Program-made: the position numbers and the translations under genes
Shown: positions 36,923 through 47,255 of the stretch, piece after piece
How the letters are laid out: each line of letters opens with the position of its first letter
How positions within the stretch are numbered: position 1 is the first letter of the stretch
DNA from: an uncultured Pelagibacteraceae bacterium
Lineage (GTDB): Bacteria; Pseudomonadota; Alphaproteobacteria; Pelagibacterales; Pelagibacteraceae
Length of the DNA: 56,910 nucleotides
Assembly (NCBI GenBank): GCA_902558205.1
Contig: CACECY010000002.1
Coordinates: 1 to 56,910, forward strand
Reading direction: 5' to 3'
Notes under the pieces: model-generated
What the model was told of the DNA's origin: nothing
What the model saw: the letters and a program-made list of their open reading frames with translations, nothing else
Databases searched by the model: none

Positions 36923-38106
36923 TAAGCAACTAAAGTAGCTTTATTAATGTCTTTATTGTAGAGGCTCATTATTGGATTATCTTCAACCTCATATATTTCA
37001 TTAGAATAAAATCCATTAAATTGAGTTCTAAAAGTAAGTCCATAAGCACCAAGTTGACCAAGTTCTATATAATCATTTTCTTTAATATTATTTGGAAGAA
37101 CAAAAGGGCCCTTCATATAATCCATACTATCACATGTTGGACCATAGAAATTAAAAGCTGTCATTTTTTTTGAAATAATTTTACTTGAAGTTTCTTTTAT
37201 CATTTTAGATGGATAAACAATATTAGGTGTTCCTGCATCAAAAAGTGTTCCATAAGTTCCATCATTAATGTAAAGCTTTTGTTTTTTTCTTAAATTAACT
37301 CTAACAATTGTTGAGCCACTTTCAGCAACCAATGCCCTTCCAGGTTCACAAATTATCTTTGGCATTTTTTCAAATTTTAAATTTTCTAAACTTTTTTTTA
37401 TTTCATTAAAATATTCAATTAAATTATGAGGAATTAAATCTGGGTATATCGTTGGAAAACCACCACCAACATTTAGATAATCAGGTAAAATTTTTGTTTT
37501 ACGAATTATATTTCCTATCTCAGATATTCCTTTAGCATATGAAATTGGATGCATACATTGAGACCCAACATGAAAACTTAATCCTACTTTTTTACCATAT
37601 TGTTTTGCTAATCTCAGAAGACCCAATGCTTCTGAATTAAGTGCTCCAAATTTTTTTGATAGATCAATTTCAGCATGCTCATTAGAAACAGCAACTCTAA
37701 TAAATAATTCTAAATCTTTTGCATTATCTGTATTTTTAATAATTTTAATTAGTTCCTCTTTAGTATCTAAAGAAAATGTTCTGATATCAAATTCAAAATA
37801 AGCTTTTCTGATACTCTCTGGACTTTTAATTGTATGCATATAAGAACACTTAGCTGTTTTCGTGAATTTTCTAACTTGTTTAATTTCTTCTAGGGAAGCA
37901 ACATCAAATTGTTTTATCCCACTATCAAGTAGCGTTTTTATTATGAGAGGGTGTGGATTAGTTTTAACGGCATACAAAATGTCACCTGGAAAATTTTTTT
38001 GGAAAAACTTTGAAGCTTTTGTAACAGAATTTTTTCTGATACAATAAACAGGTTTTTCAGGTTTCAGCTGACTAACTAAATTTTCAACTGATTTAAATTT
38101 TTGCAT
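36922..38106 (-). CDS. ornithine (or lysine/ornithine) decarboxylase, alanine-racemase fold
   Basis: YAVKTNPHPLIIKTLLDSGIKQFDVASLEEI (PLP Lys); SFHVGSQCMHP; GGGFPTIYP; CEPGRALV; FYGPTCDSMD (ODC catalytic Cys motif). ATG at 38106 with upstream GGAGG. Confidence 0.88.
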   Translation of the reverse strand: MQKFKSVENLVSQLKPEKPVYCIRKNSVTKASKFFQKNFPGDILYAVKTNPHPLIIKTLLDSGIKQFDVASLEEIKQVRKFTKTAKCSYMHTIKSPESIRKAYFEFDIRTFSLDTKEELIKIIKNTDNAKDLELFIRVAVSNEHAEIDLSKKFGALNSEALGLLRLAKQYGKKVGLSFHVGSQCMHPISYAKGISEIGNIIRKTKILPDYLNVGGGFPTIYPDLIPHNLIEYFNEIKKSLENLKFEKMPKIICEPGRALVAESGSTIVRVNLRKKQKLYINDGTYGTLFDAGTPNIVYPSKMIKETSSKIISKKMTAFNFYGPTCDSMDYMKGPFVLPNNIKENDYIELGQLGAYGLTFRTQFNGFYSNEIYEVEDNPIMSLYNKDINKATLVA

Positions 38107-38247
38107 TAATAATGCCTCCAAAAAAAATTTAATAAAAAAAAAGCTTTTAAAATTTTTAAAAACTTTTAATAAAAACTGCAATTAAGCCAATAATAAAGCC
38201 ATGTAAAGTAAATAATTATCTATTGAATTTTTAAGATTAGTCTCCAT

Positions 38248-38820
38248 ATGAAACCTATGAAAAATGAAGCAACACTGCAAAATTTAAGCGATTTTGACAA
38301 CAAATCCCTGCTTATAGTTGATGATGACAATCCTTTTAGAGAAAGATTATCAAGAGCAATGGAGAAAAAAGGTTTTGAGGTTTTACAAGCAGAAAGTGTA
38401 AAAAAAGGCATTGATACAGTGAAAATCAAAAAACCAGGATTCGCTGTTGTTGATCTAAGGCTAGCAGACGGTAATGGACTTGAAGTTGTAAAAGAAATTC
38501 AAATATCTAATTCCTCAAGTAGAATTATTATGTTAACTGGATATGGAAATATACCAACAGCTGTTGCAGCAATAAAAGAGGGAGCAATTGATTACCTAGC
38601 AAAGCCTGCAGACGCAGATGATGTAGAAAAAGCTTTGCTTGCTGACCCATCAAAAAAAGCAGCCCCACCAGAAAACCCCATGTCAGCAGATAGAGTTAAA
38701 TGGGAGCACATTCATAGAGTATTTGAACTATGTAACAGAAATGTATCAGAGACTGCTAGAAGATTAAAAATGCACAGAAGAACTCTTCAAAGAATATTAT
38801 CTAAAAGGTCGCCTAGATAA
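38248..38820 (+). CDS. regA: RegA/ActR/PrrA-family response regulator
   Basis: LLIVDDDNPFRERLSRAMEKKGFEV; VVDLRLADGNGLEVV phospho-Asp; FIS-type HTH NVSETARRLKMHRRTLQRILSKRSPR. Confidence 0.93.
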   Translation: MKPMKNEATLQNLSDFDNKSLLIVDDDNPFRERLSRAMEKKGFEVLQAESVKKGIDTVKIKKPGFAVVDLRLADGNGLEVVKEIQISNSSSRIIMLTGYGNIPTAVAAIKEGAIDYLAKPADADDVEKALLADPSKKAAPPENPMSADRVKWEHIHRVFELCNRNVSETARRLKMHRRTLQRILSKRSPR

Positions 38821-39364
38821 AATTTTTAAACTTTATCAGTTTTTTTACCAGTAGACTTAACAACAAAACTTTGAACGTTTCAGCCAGCAAAAAAGGTGCC
38901 ACACCTAAACTAAAAATAGGTTTTTCCCAACCTATTAAAAATCCAAGCCATATAACTCCTAATATATAGATAGTTGAGACCGCAAAAATAAGTTTAGCAA
39001 ATATCTCAAAAAAATTATCGTTAAGTTTTATGAAGCTTGCTAAATAACAAGCTGATAAAAATCCAATTAAATATCCCATAGTAGGACCTGTAAAGTATGC
39101 TAATCCAATTCCTCTTTCTGGAGAGTTAGAAAAAACAGGTAGACCTGCAATACCTTCTAATAAATATAAACTAACAGCCGATAAGCCAATTTTATATCCA
39201 AAACTTAAACCTAAAAGCAAGACAACAAATGTTTGCATAGTCATTGGCACAGGATAGAATGGAATCTTTATCTTAGCTGATATAGTTAATGCAACTGATC
39301 CCAATATAATAACAAGTAATGATTTTATAACTTTAGATTGTAAATTTTGTTTTATTAATTCCAT
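38813..39364 (-). CDS. bioY: biotin transporter BioY
   Basis: KIPFYPVPMTMQTFVVLLLGLSFGYKIGLSAVSLYLLEGIAGLPVFS; GPTMGYLIGFL. Confidence 0.92.
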   Translation of the reverse strand: MELIKQNLQSKVIKSLLVIILGSVALTISAKIKIPFYPVPMTMQTFVVLLLGLSFGYKIGLSAVSLYLLEGIAGLPVFSNSPERGIGLAYFTGPTMGYLIGFLSACYLASFIKLNDNFFEIFAKLIFAVSTIYILGVIWLGFLIGWEKPIFSLGVAPFLLAETFKVLLLSLLVKKLIKFKNFI

Positions 39365-39471
39365 TATAGATAATAGCTTGTATCCTTTTCATATTCTAGT
39401 AATAAATTTAAGATTATTGTAAATGTATTTTTGTATGAATAGATGGTATTACAATTTATAATCAAAATTTA

Positions 39472-42246
39472 ATGAGTAAAATTCAAAAAACAGATCATTT
39501 TTATTTAATTGATGGCTCAGGTTATATTTTTAGAGCTTATTATGCATTACCTCCTTTAACCAGAAAAAGTGATGGCCTACCAACTGGAGCAGTAAGTGGC
39601 TTTTGTAGTATGTTATTCAAACTACTTGAAGACTCTAAATCAAATGAAAATCTTCAAAAACCTACTCACTTTGCAGTTATTTTTGATTCAGCTAGAAAAA
39701 CTTTTAGAAATGAAATTTATAGTGATTACAAAGCTAATAGATCTGAAGCGCCAGATGATTTAGCACCTCAATTCGAATATATAAGGAAATCGGTATTAGC
39801 ATTCAATTTACCCTCTGTAGATCTCATAAATTATGAGGCAGATGATTTAATAGCTACTTATGTCGATCAAATTTTAAAAAGAGGAGCAAAAGTAACAATT
39901 GTTTCATCTGATAAAGACTTAATGCAATTATACAAAAAAGATGTTCGAATTTTTGATCCAATGAAAAATAAATTTATTAATGAAGAAGATGTTTTTAAGA
40001 AATTTGGTGTTGAAGCAAGTAAAGTAATAGATGTTCAAGCTTTAGCCGGCGATAGCAGTGATAATGTGCCTGGTGTTCCAGGTATTGGAGTCAAAACTGC
40101 AGCAGAGCTTATAAATAAATATGGAAATTTGGAAAAGCTTTTAAAGTCCTCACATGAAATTAAACAAAATAAAAGAAGAGAAACTCTCATTGAAAATAAA
40201 GATAAAGCATTAATTAGTAAAAAACTTGTAACTTTAAAATATGATGCACCAGTGGATAGAGAGTTGAGTGAATTTAAGTTGAGAGAAATAGATAAAGACA
40301 AACTTTATGAATTTTTAAGAGAAATGGAATTTAATAGATTGTTGAGCTCTGTTATATCTGCTTACGGAGAACCTAATTTAAAGACTACTAATGAAAAAAA
40401 AGATAAAACTGAAAATTTAAAACCAATTAATAATAAAAATTATAAATTAATATTAAATGTTAATGAGATAAATGAATGGATAGATGAAGCTGAGGAAACT
40501 GGAGAAATTGCAGTTGATACAGAAACAGATTCAATTGATCCACATCAGGCGAATTTAGTTGGAATTTCCCTTAGCACAAGGATAGGCAAAGCTTGCTATA
40601 TACCGGTTGGACATAAATCAAAAGAGTCTCTAAGTAAAAAAGAAGTTTTAAAAAAAATAAAACCTCTTTTGGAAGATCCAAGTATAAAAAAAATTGGCCA
40701 AAATATAAAATTTGACTTTATAGTTTTTTATAAACATGGAGTAAATTTAAACTCAATGGAAGATACCATGCTTATGTCTTACGTCCTTGATGCTGGAAAA
40801 AATAGACATAATATGGATTTATTATCAGAAATTCATTTAAATCATAAACCAATCAAATTTAAAGAATTAGTTGGAACAGGAAAAAAAGAAATTAATTTTA
40901 GTGAAGTAGATTTAGATAAAGCAAAAGATTATGCAGCTGAGGATGCAGACATTACCTATAGGCTCTATAAAAAATTTCAAAAAAATCTTAAAGCTGAAAA
41001 ATTAAATAATATTTATGAAACTTTTGAAAAACCATTAATTGAAATTTTGGCTTTTATGGAGATAGAGGGTATTAAGGTTGATAATAAATTTTTAAAATCT
41101 CTATCATTAAAATTTGGAAAAAAAATAGAAAAAATTCAAAAAGAAATTTTTAGAATTTCAAAAAAAGAATTTAATATTGCCTCTCCAAAGCAGCTTGGTG
41201 AAGTTATTTATAATGATTTAAAAATTGCAGGCCTAAAAAAAACAAAAAAAGGAAGTTTTGCTACCAGTGCATCAGTTTTAGAAGATCTTGCATTTAAGGG
41301 TCACGATTTTGCAAAATTAGTTTTAGATTGGAGACAATTATCAAAATTAAAAAATACATATTCAGACTCTTTGCCTGAACATCTAAACCCAGACACTAAA
41401 AGAGTACATACATCATTTCTTTTAGCTGCAACAACCACAGGAAGATTAGCTTCAAGTGACCCAAATTTACAGAATATCCCAATTAAAAGTGATGATGGGA
41501 GAGATATAAGAAAAGCATTTATTGCTGAAAATAATAATGTTCTTATTTCCGCAGACTACAACCAGATTGAGATGAGAATATTAGCTGATTTAGCTGATGT
41601 GAAAGAATTGAAAAAAGCTTTTAAAAATAATGAAGATATTCATTCTTTAACTGCAAGCCAAATATTTAATACAGATATAAAAAAAATAGACAAGGACCAA
41701 AGAAGAAAAGCTAAGGCTATTAATTTTGGAATTATTTATGGAATATCTCAATATGGTTTAGCAAAACAAATAAATGTTTCTAATTATGAGGCAGAGGAAT
41801 TTTTAAATTCATATTTTGCAAAATTTCCAGAGATAAAGGTGTATATGGATAACACAATTAAATTTTGTAGAAAAAGTGGATATGTTAATAATATTTTTGG
41901 AAGAAGGTCTCATTTTAATTCTATAAATGATAAAAACTATAATATAAGAAATTTTCAAGAAAGAGCAGCTATTAATGCTCCAATTCAAGGTTCAGCATCT
42001 GAAATTATGCGTCTGGCAATGATTAGACTTAATAAAAAGTTGAATGATGAAAAGTCTCTTAGATCTAAGATGTTACTTCAAATACATGATGAACTAATTT
42101 TTGAAGTTAAAAAAAGTGAAATTAAAAAAATGATGAAAATTATAAAAGATGAAATGATAAGTGTTGCTAATAGTGATTATCACTCATTTTCAATCCCACT
42201 TACTGTTGATATTAATAGTGGAGATAATTGGGGTATGCTTCATTAA
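39472..42246 (+). CDS. polA: DNA polymerase I with 5'-3' and 3'-5' exonuclease domains
   Basis: FEN-type N-terminus (DGSGYIFRAYYALPPL, VDVQALAGDSSDNVPGVPGIGVKTAAELI); exo motifs VDTETDS, GQNIKFD, YAAEDADITYRL; pol motifs SADYNQIEMRILADL, RRKAKAINFGIIYGIS, QIHDELIFEV. Confidence 0.97.
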   Translation: MSKIQKTDHFYLIDGSGYIFRAYYALPPLTRKSDGLPTGAVSGFCSMLFKLLEDSKSNENLQKPTHFAVIFDSARKTFRNEIYSDYKANRSEAPDDLAPQFEYIRKSVLAFNLPSVDLINYEADDLIATYVDQILKRGAKVTIVSSDKDLMQLYKKDVRIFDPMKNKFINEEDVFKKFGVEASKVIDVQALAGDSSDNVPGVPGIGVKTAAELINKYGNLEKLLKSSHEIKQNKRRETLIENKDKALISKKLVTLKYDAPVDRELSEFKLREIDKDKLYEFLREMEFNRLLSSVISAYGEPNLKTTNEKKDKTENLKPINNKNYKLILNVNEINEWIDEAEETGEIAVDTETDSIDPHQANLVGISLSTRIGKACYIPVGHKSKESLSKKEVLKKIKPLLEDPSIKKIGQNIKFDFIVFYKHGVNLNSMEDTMLMSYVLDAGKNRHNMDLLSEIHLNHKPIKFKELVGTGKKEINFSEVDLDKAKDYAAEDADITYRLYKKFQKNLKAEKLNNIYETFEKPLIEILAFMEIEGIKVDNKFLKSLSLKFGKKIEKIQKEIFRISKKEFNIASPKQLGEVIYNDLKIAGLKKTKKGSFATSASVLEDLAFKGHDFAKLVLDWRQLSKLKNTYSDSLPEHLNPDTKRVHTSFLLAATTTGRLASSDPNLQNIPIKSDDGRDIRKAFIAENNNVLISADYNQIEMRILADLADVKELKKAFKNNEDIHSLTASQIFNTDIKKIDKDQRRKAKAINFGIIYGISQYGLAKQINVSNYEAEEFLNSYFAKFPEIKVYMDNTIKFCRKSGYVNNIFGRRSHFNSINDKNYNIRNFQERAAINAPIQGSASEIMRLAMIRLNKKLNDEKSLRSKMLLQIHDELIFEVKKSEIKKMMKIIKDEMISVANSDYHSFSIPLTVDINSGDNWGMLH

Positions 42247-42295
42247 TTTTATTCATTGCCCAAATTAGAACAATTTAGTATTTTTAAGATAGCTG

Positions 42296-43003
42296 ATGCA
42301 TAAACAAACTATTGCCCTAGTTGATGATGATCGAAACATTCTTACAAGTTTAAGTATTGCATTAGAAAAAGAGGGTTTTAAAGTTCAGACATATATTGAT
42401 GGAGAGACTGCTTTGATGGGACTTTCAAGATCACCACCAGATCTTGCTGTTATAGATATTAAAATGCCAAAAATGGATGGAGAGGAGTTATTAAGAAAAT
42501 TAAGAAAAAAAACTTCAATGCCAATCATATTTTTAACATCCAAAGACGATGAAGTAGACGAACTTTTGGGACTCAAACTTGGTGCTGATGATTTCATAAA
42601 AAAATCAGGTGGTTTTTCTATTAAAGTTTTAATTGAAAGAATAAGAGTGCAACTTAGAAAAAAAAATGCCGATATCACTATTGAAGAAAATAAAAATATT
42701 ATTACCCATGGTAAATTAAAATTAGATCCATCACAATTAGAATGTGAATGGAATGGATTTCAATTGCCAGACAAGTTAACAACAACTGAATTTTTAATTG
42801 TAAAAGAATTGGCAAAAAGACCTGGAATTATAAAAGAAAGAGCACAGTTGATGGATATCGCTTATAGGGAAGATACAGATATAGAAGACAGAACCATTGA
42901 TAGTCACGTGAAAAGAATTAGAAAAAAATTTAAAAAAGTAGATCCTGATTTTTCAGCTATAGAAACAAGGTATGGAAGTGGATATAGATGGAATGTTAGT
43001 TAA
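42296..43003 (+). CDS. chvI: OmpR-type response regulator, ChvI-like
   Basis: IALVDDDRNILTSLSIALEKEGF; VIDIKMPKMDGEELLRKLRKKTSMPIIFLTSKDDEVDELLGLKLGADDFIKKSGG; RTIDSHVKRIRKKF; adjacent histidine kinase. Confidence 0.88.
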   Translation: MHKQTIALVDDDRNILTSLSIALEKEGFKVQTYIDGETALMGLSRSPPDLAVIDIKMPKMDGEELLRKLRKKTSMPIIFLTSKDDEVDELLGLKLGADDFIKKSGGFSIKVLIERIRVQLRKKNADITIEENKNIITHGKLKLDPSQLECEWNGFQLPDKLTTTEFLIVKELAKRPGIIKERAQLMDIAYREDTDIEDRTIDSHVKRIRKKFKKVDPDFSAIETRYGSGYRWNVS

Positions 43004-44544
43004 TGTTAAATAATCTTTTAAAAAATTTATCAATTTTAAAAAAGTTTTTATTAATAAATCTAATTTTTTTTTCAATAATAGGTTTATTTACTTTTTTATA
43101 TATTAAAAATGTTCAACCGAACTTGATTAAAAATAAATCTTCTAATCATATTAAAATAATTAATAATACAATTGATAATTTAGAAAGATTGGAGATAAAA
43201 TTTAATGAAAATGATATTCGAAAATTTTTATTTTCTACAAGGTTTATTTTTCAAAGCCTAGATAGAGTAATTTTTTTTAATAATGAATTAGATCTTATTG
43301 GTGATACAGATACGCTTGACCTTGATCCTAGATCTTTTTCATCAAGACTTGACATTATTGAATTAGAAATTTTAAATGATGAAAAGACTAAAGATATTAC
43401 CGAGAAAAAAAATATCAATATGGGTAATGACAATCTCGTATCTTTAAAAGATATACTATTCAATTATGTAGGATCAAAAAATTTTGGAATTCCATTCACT
43501 TTTACACAGCAAGAATTTAATAATTTTAAGTTAACTACTATCAAAAGTGTTTTTAGAAATGATAAAAATATTGGTTATATAGCAATAACTGAGAACGCGA
43601 ATGATATACGGGCAGCAATTGATGAGAGGAAAACTTTTGTAATCAGAACTGCTTTTGCTGTTGGTATTGTAATTTTGATATTTTCTTTTGTACTAAATAG
43701 GTATTTTTTAAAACCAATCCAAAATTTAGTTAATTATACTAATAAGATTAAAAATAAAGAGCATAAAAAAATAAATATTGATAATTTAAAGATTAGAAAT
43801 GATGAGTTAGGTTTATTGTCAAAATCCCTTGATGATATGACCTTAGAACTACAAAAAAGAATTTCACATGCTGAAACATTTTCAACAGATCTTGTTCATG
43901 AAATAAGAAACCCTTTGGCCTCACTCAAAAGCGCTTCAGAAATTATAGGTGATATCAAAGACTCAGATGAAAGATTAAAACTGATTAATATTTTAAATCA
44001 TGATGTTCAAAGGATCGAAAGATTAATTACTGATTATTCACAAATATTAAAAGATGAAGTTGCTCTAAGTAAAGAAAAATTTAGAAAAATTGATTTAGTT
44101 CCAATTGTTCAGTCTGTTGTAGATGACTACAATAATTTATATCAGACAAAACGAGGCATAAAAATTACATTTTCCAATGATGGAAATAAAAGTTACTTAA
44201 TAAATGGGATAGAAAACAGGATCGAACAAATTGTTGCAAACCTTTTAGATAATGGAATTTCATTTAGTGATGACGATAAAAAAATTGAAGTAAAAATTTC
44301 AAAAAATTTAAAAAATCAAGTAATTATGAATATTCTTGATGAAGGACCTGGATTTAAGGAAAGAGATACATCAAAAATATTTAAAAGATTTTATAGCAAT
44401 AGACCTGATAAATTTGGGCAACATTCTGGTCTTGGCTTGAATATTGTTAAAAATTTAACAGATCTTCATAATGCTTCAATAAGCGCTTTAAACAGAGTGG
44501 ATAGAGCAGGCGCTAATTTAGAAATTATATTTCCCAAAGCTTAA
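43003..44544 (+). CDS. chvG: sensor histidine kinase, ChvG-like
   Basis: Two TM segments, HAMP, H-box FSTDLVHEIRNPLASLKSASE, N-box NLLDNGISFSDD, G-box GLGLNIVKNL. Confidence 0.88.
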   Translation: MLNNLLKNLSILKKFLLINLIFFSIIGLFTFLYIKNVQPNLIKNKSSNHIKIINNTIDNLERLEIKFNENDIRKFLFSTRFIFQSLDRVIFFNNELDLIGDTDTLDLDPRSFSSRLDIIELEILNDEKTKDITEKKNINMGNDNLVSLKDILFNYVGSKNFGIPFTFTQQEFNNFKLTTIKSVFRNDKNIGYIAITENANDIRAAIDERKTFVIRTAFAVGIVILIFSFVLNRYFLKPIQNLVNYTNKIKNKEHKKINIDNLKIRNDELGLLSKSLDDMTLELQKRISHAETFSTDLVHEIRNPLASLKSASEIIGDIKDSDERLKLINILNHDVQRIERLITDYSQILKDEVALSKEKFRKIDLVPIVQSVVDDYNNLYQTKRGIKITFSNDGNKSYLINGIENRIEQIVANLLDNGISFSDDDKKIEVKISKNLKNQVIMNILDEGPGFKERDTSKIFKRFYSNRPDKFGQHSGLGLNIVKNLTDLHNASISALNRVDRAGANLEIIFPKA

Positions 44545-44587
44545 AGATTTATTGATTATATAAAATAATATTGTTAGAAGCCTCACC

Positions 44588-45874
44588 ATGAAAGACTTTA
44601 AAGTAAAAGATATTTCCCAAGCAGATTTTGGAAGAAAAGAAATTTCAATTGCTGAAAGTGAGATGCCTGGATTAATGGCTTTAAGAGAAGAATATGGCGA
44701 TCAAAAACCATTAAAGGGTGCAAAGATTATTGGTTGTCTACACATGACAATTCAAACTGCTGTATTAATTGAGACATTGGTTTACCTTGGAGCAGATGTT
44801 AGATGGTCATCTTGTAATATTTTTTCTACTCAAGATCATGCTGCAGCTGCAATAGCTAAAGCAGGAATACCTGTTTATGCTTGGAAAGGTGAAACAGAGG
44901 AAGAATATGTCTGGTGTATTAAACAAACAATCGAAGGTAAAAAAGATTGGAAACCAAATATGTTGTTAGATGATGGCGGTGATCTAACAGCTATGATGCA
45001 TAGTGATTACAAAGAATTGCTCGAGGAAGTCAAGGGTGTCTCTGAAGAAACAACTACTGGAATAAAAGCTTTAAATAAAATGGAACAAAACAAAACACTT
45101 AAAGTTCCAGCTATAAATGTAAATGATTCTGTTACTAAATCAAAATTTGACAATTTATATGGCTGCAGAGAAAGTCTAGTTGATGGCATAAGAAGAGCTA
45201 CAGATGTAATGATGTCTGGTAAAGTTGCGATTGTAGCTGGTTTTGGTGACGTTGGAAAAGGTAGTGCAGCATCTTTAAGACAGAGTGGTGCGAGAGTTTT
45301 AGTAACTGAAGCTGATCCTATTTGTGCGTTACAAGCTTCAATGGAAGGTTACGAGGTTGTATTAATGGATGAAGCTATAGATAAAGCTGATATTGTTGTA
45401 ACTGCCACAGGCAATAAAGATATCGTAACAGCAGATCATATGAGAAATATGAAAGATAGAGCAATCTTATGTAACATTGGACATTTTGATAATGAAATTC
45501 AAGTTGAAGCTTTAAGAAATTATAAATGGTCAGAGGTCAAGCCCCAAGTTCATGAAATAGAATTACCAAGTGGAAAAAGAATAATATTATTAGCAGAAGG
45601 CAGGCTTGTAAATTTAGGATGTGCGACAGGTCACCCTAGTTTTGTTATGAGCGCATCTTTTACAAATCAAGTAATAGCACAAATTGAACTTTGGAATAAT
45701 CATAAGAATTATGAAAATAAAGTTTATGTGCTTCCAAAGCATCTAGATGAAAAAGTTGCAATGTTACATCTAAAAAAAGTTGGTGCAAAATTAACCAAAC
45801 TCTCTAAAGAACAAGCAGACTATATTAGTGTTGGAACTGAAGGTCCATTTAAACCAGATGCATACCGCTACTAA
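44588..45874 (+). CDS. ahcY: adenosylhomocysteinase
   Basis: [57 protein letters not shown]-terminal [10 protein letters not shown]. Confidence 0.98.
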   Translation: MKDFKVKDISQADFGRKEISIAESEMPGLMALREEYGDQKPLKGAKIIGCLHMTIQTAVLIETLVYLGADVRWSSCNIFSTQDHAAAAIAKAGIPVYAWKGETEEEYVWCIKQTIEGKKDWKPNMLLDDGGDLTAMMHSDYKELLEEVKGVSEETTTGIKALNKMEQNKTLKVPAINVNDSVTKSKFDNLYGCRESLVDGIRRATDVMMSGKVAIVAGFGDVGKGSAASLRQSGARVLVTEADPICALQASMEGYEVVLMDEAIDKADIVVTATGNKDIVTADHMRNMKDRAILCNIGHFDNEIQVEALRNYKWSEVKPQVHEIELPSGKRIILLAEGRLVNLGCATGHPSFVMSASFTNQVIAQIELWNNHKNYENKVYVLPKHLDEKVAMLHLKKVGAKLTKLSKEQADYISVGTEGPFKPDAYRY

Positions 45875-46307
45875 AAAAAGTAGTCAAATAGACATATCCT
45901 CAGAAAAAAAGTTAGAAGAGTTTACAGAAAGATTGGCTCAAAAAGTTAAAAAGGGTGATTTTTATTTTCTTTATGGTGAAATGGGTGTTGGTAAAACAAC
46001 ATTTGTAAAATATTTTATAAACAATTTGCAGCTCAAATTTAATGAAAAACTTACTGAAGTAACCAGTCCTACATTTAATATAATGAATGAATATATTTTA
46101 GGAAATTTTATTGTTAAACATTATGATCTTTACAGACTTAAATCTTATAATGAATTAAAGGATCTCAATATATTTGAAAATACCAATAATAATATTTTAT
46201 TGATAGAATGGCCTGAAATAATAAAAGAAGAGCCTATATCAGCAACAAAATTATATTTTGAATACAAAAATGATTTTAAAAATAGGTTTTTAAAAGTTAT
46301 TTATTGA
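45858..46307 (+). CDS. tsaE: tRNA t6A biosynthesis ATPase TsaE
   Basis: [17 protein letters not shown]-loop; [32 protein letters not shown]. Start 45858 overlaps ahcY by 17 nt. Confidence 0.88.
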   Translation: MHTATKKSSQIDISSEKKLEEFTERLAQKVKKGDFYFLYGEMGVGKTTFVKYFINNLQLKFNEKLTEVTSPTFNIMNEYILGNFIVKHYDLYRLKSYNELKDLNIFENTNNNILLIEWPEIIKEEPISATKLYFEYKNDFKNRFLKVIY

Positions 46308-47255
46308 ATGAAATTTTTAAAAAATCTAAAAAAACTCAAGGGTGATGCATCATCCAGAATTTTCTATAGAAAAAAAGATAAAAAGAACTCTTCTATTATT
46401 ATTTATTCAAATAAAGATAAAAGATCCAATTTATTAAATTATGATGCTGTTAATAAAATTTTATTAAAGAATAAAATTTTAGCACCAGTTTTATTATCAA
46501 AAAATTATAAAAAAAATTTTATAGAAATTCAGGATTTTGGAAATCAAACAATTTTTGATATCTTAAAAAAAAACAAAATAAATAAAATTAAAATCTATAA
46601 GCAAATAATTGATTTATTGAAAAACCTACAATCAATTAAACAAAAAAAAATTATTAATTTTACTTATAAAAAATACACAATCCCTACCTATACGACTAAA
46701 ATTCTTGAAAATGAAGCTAAATTGTTTTCTGAATGGTATATTGAAAAAAAATTAAAAAAATTAGATAAAAAAAAATTTAAAAAATCCTATATTAAAGTCA
46801 TAAAAAAATTAATTAAAAAAATTAATTTAAAAAATGATACATTTGTTCATAGGGATTTTCATATCTCAAATTTAATGATGGTTAAAAATGAAATTGGGAT
46901 TATTGATAGTCAGGATGCTTTAATAGGCAATAAAGCCTATGATTTAGCTTCATTAATAGATGATGTGAGATTTAAAACTTCAGAAAAGTTTAAAAATGAG
47001 ATTTTTAATTTTTATTTAAAAAAACAAAAAATTTCAAATAGGAATTATTTTAAAAGTGATTTTGATATCATATCAGTATTAAGAAATTTAAAAATAATTG
47101 GAATTTTTACAAGACTTGCATATAGAGATAATAAAAAGAAATATCTTAAGTTAATACCTTATGCTTGGAGTTTAATTAAGCTTAGATCAAAAAATAAAGA
47201 CAAGTTTAAAGATCTAAACAATTTACTTAATGACCTAAATAATGAAAATAAATGA
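46308..47255 (+). CDS. amgK: aminoglycoside-phosphotransferase-fold sugar kinase, AmgK-like (N-acetylmuramate kinase)
   Basis: GDASSRIFYRKK; FVHRDFHISNLMMVKNEIGIIDSQDALIGNKAYDLASLIDDVRF; followed by MurU-like gene. Confidence 0.8.
   Translation: MKFLKNLKKLKGDASSRIFYRKKDKKNSSIIIYSNKDKRSNLLNYDAVNKILLKNKILAPVLLSKNYKKNFIEIQDFGNQTIFDILKKNKINKIKIYKQIIDLLKNLQSIKQKKIINFTYKKYTIPTYTTKILENEAKLFSEWYIEKKLKKLDKKKFKKSYIKVIKKLIKKINLKNDTFVHRDFHISNLMMVKNEIGIIDSQDALIGNKAYDLASLIDDVRFKTSEKFKNEIFNFYLKKQKISNRNYFKSDFDIISVLRNLKIIGIFTRLAYRDNKKKYLKLIPYAWSLIKLRSKNKDKFKDLNNLLNDLNNENK

Noticed and set aside
38107-38181. In-frame N-terminal extension of the ODC-like protein from a TTG at 38181
   Set aside because: Extension is low-complexity Phe/Lys/Leu and the ATG at 38106 has a strong GGAGG upstream.
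38182-38202. Micro-ORF MALLLA in the leader of the ODC-like gene (minus strand), considered as a leader peptide
   Set aside because: Only 6 codons, no obvious Shine-Dalgarno, and such short ORFs are expected by chance; no resemblance I can defend to the known speF leader peptide.
44545-44587. Possible SAH/SAM riboswitch upstream of ahcY
   Set aside because: Only 43 nt between chvG and ahcY, and no conserved aptamer strings seen.
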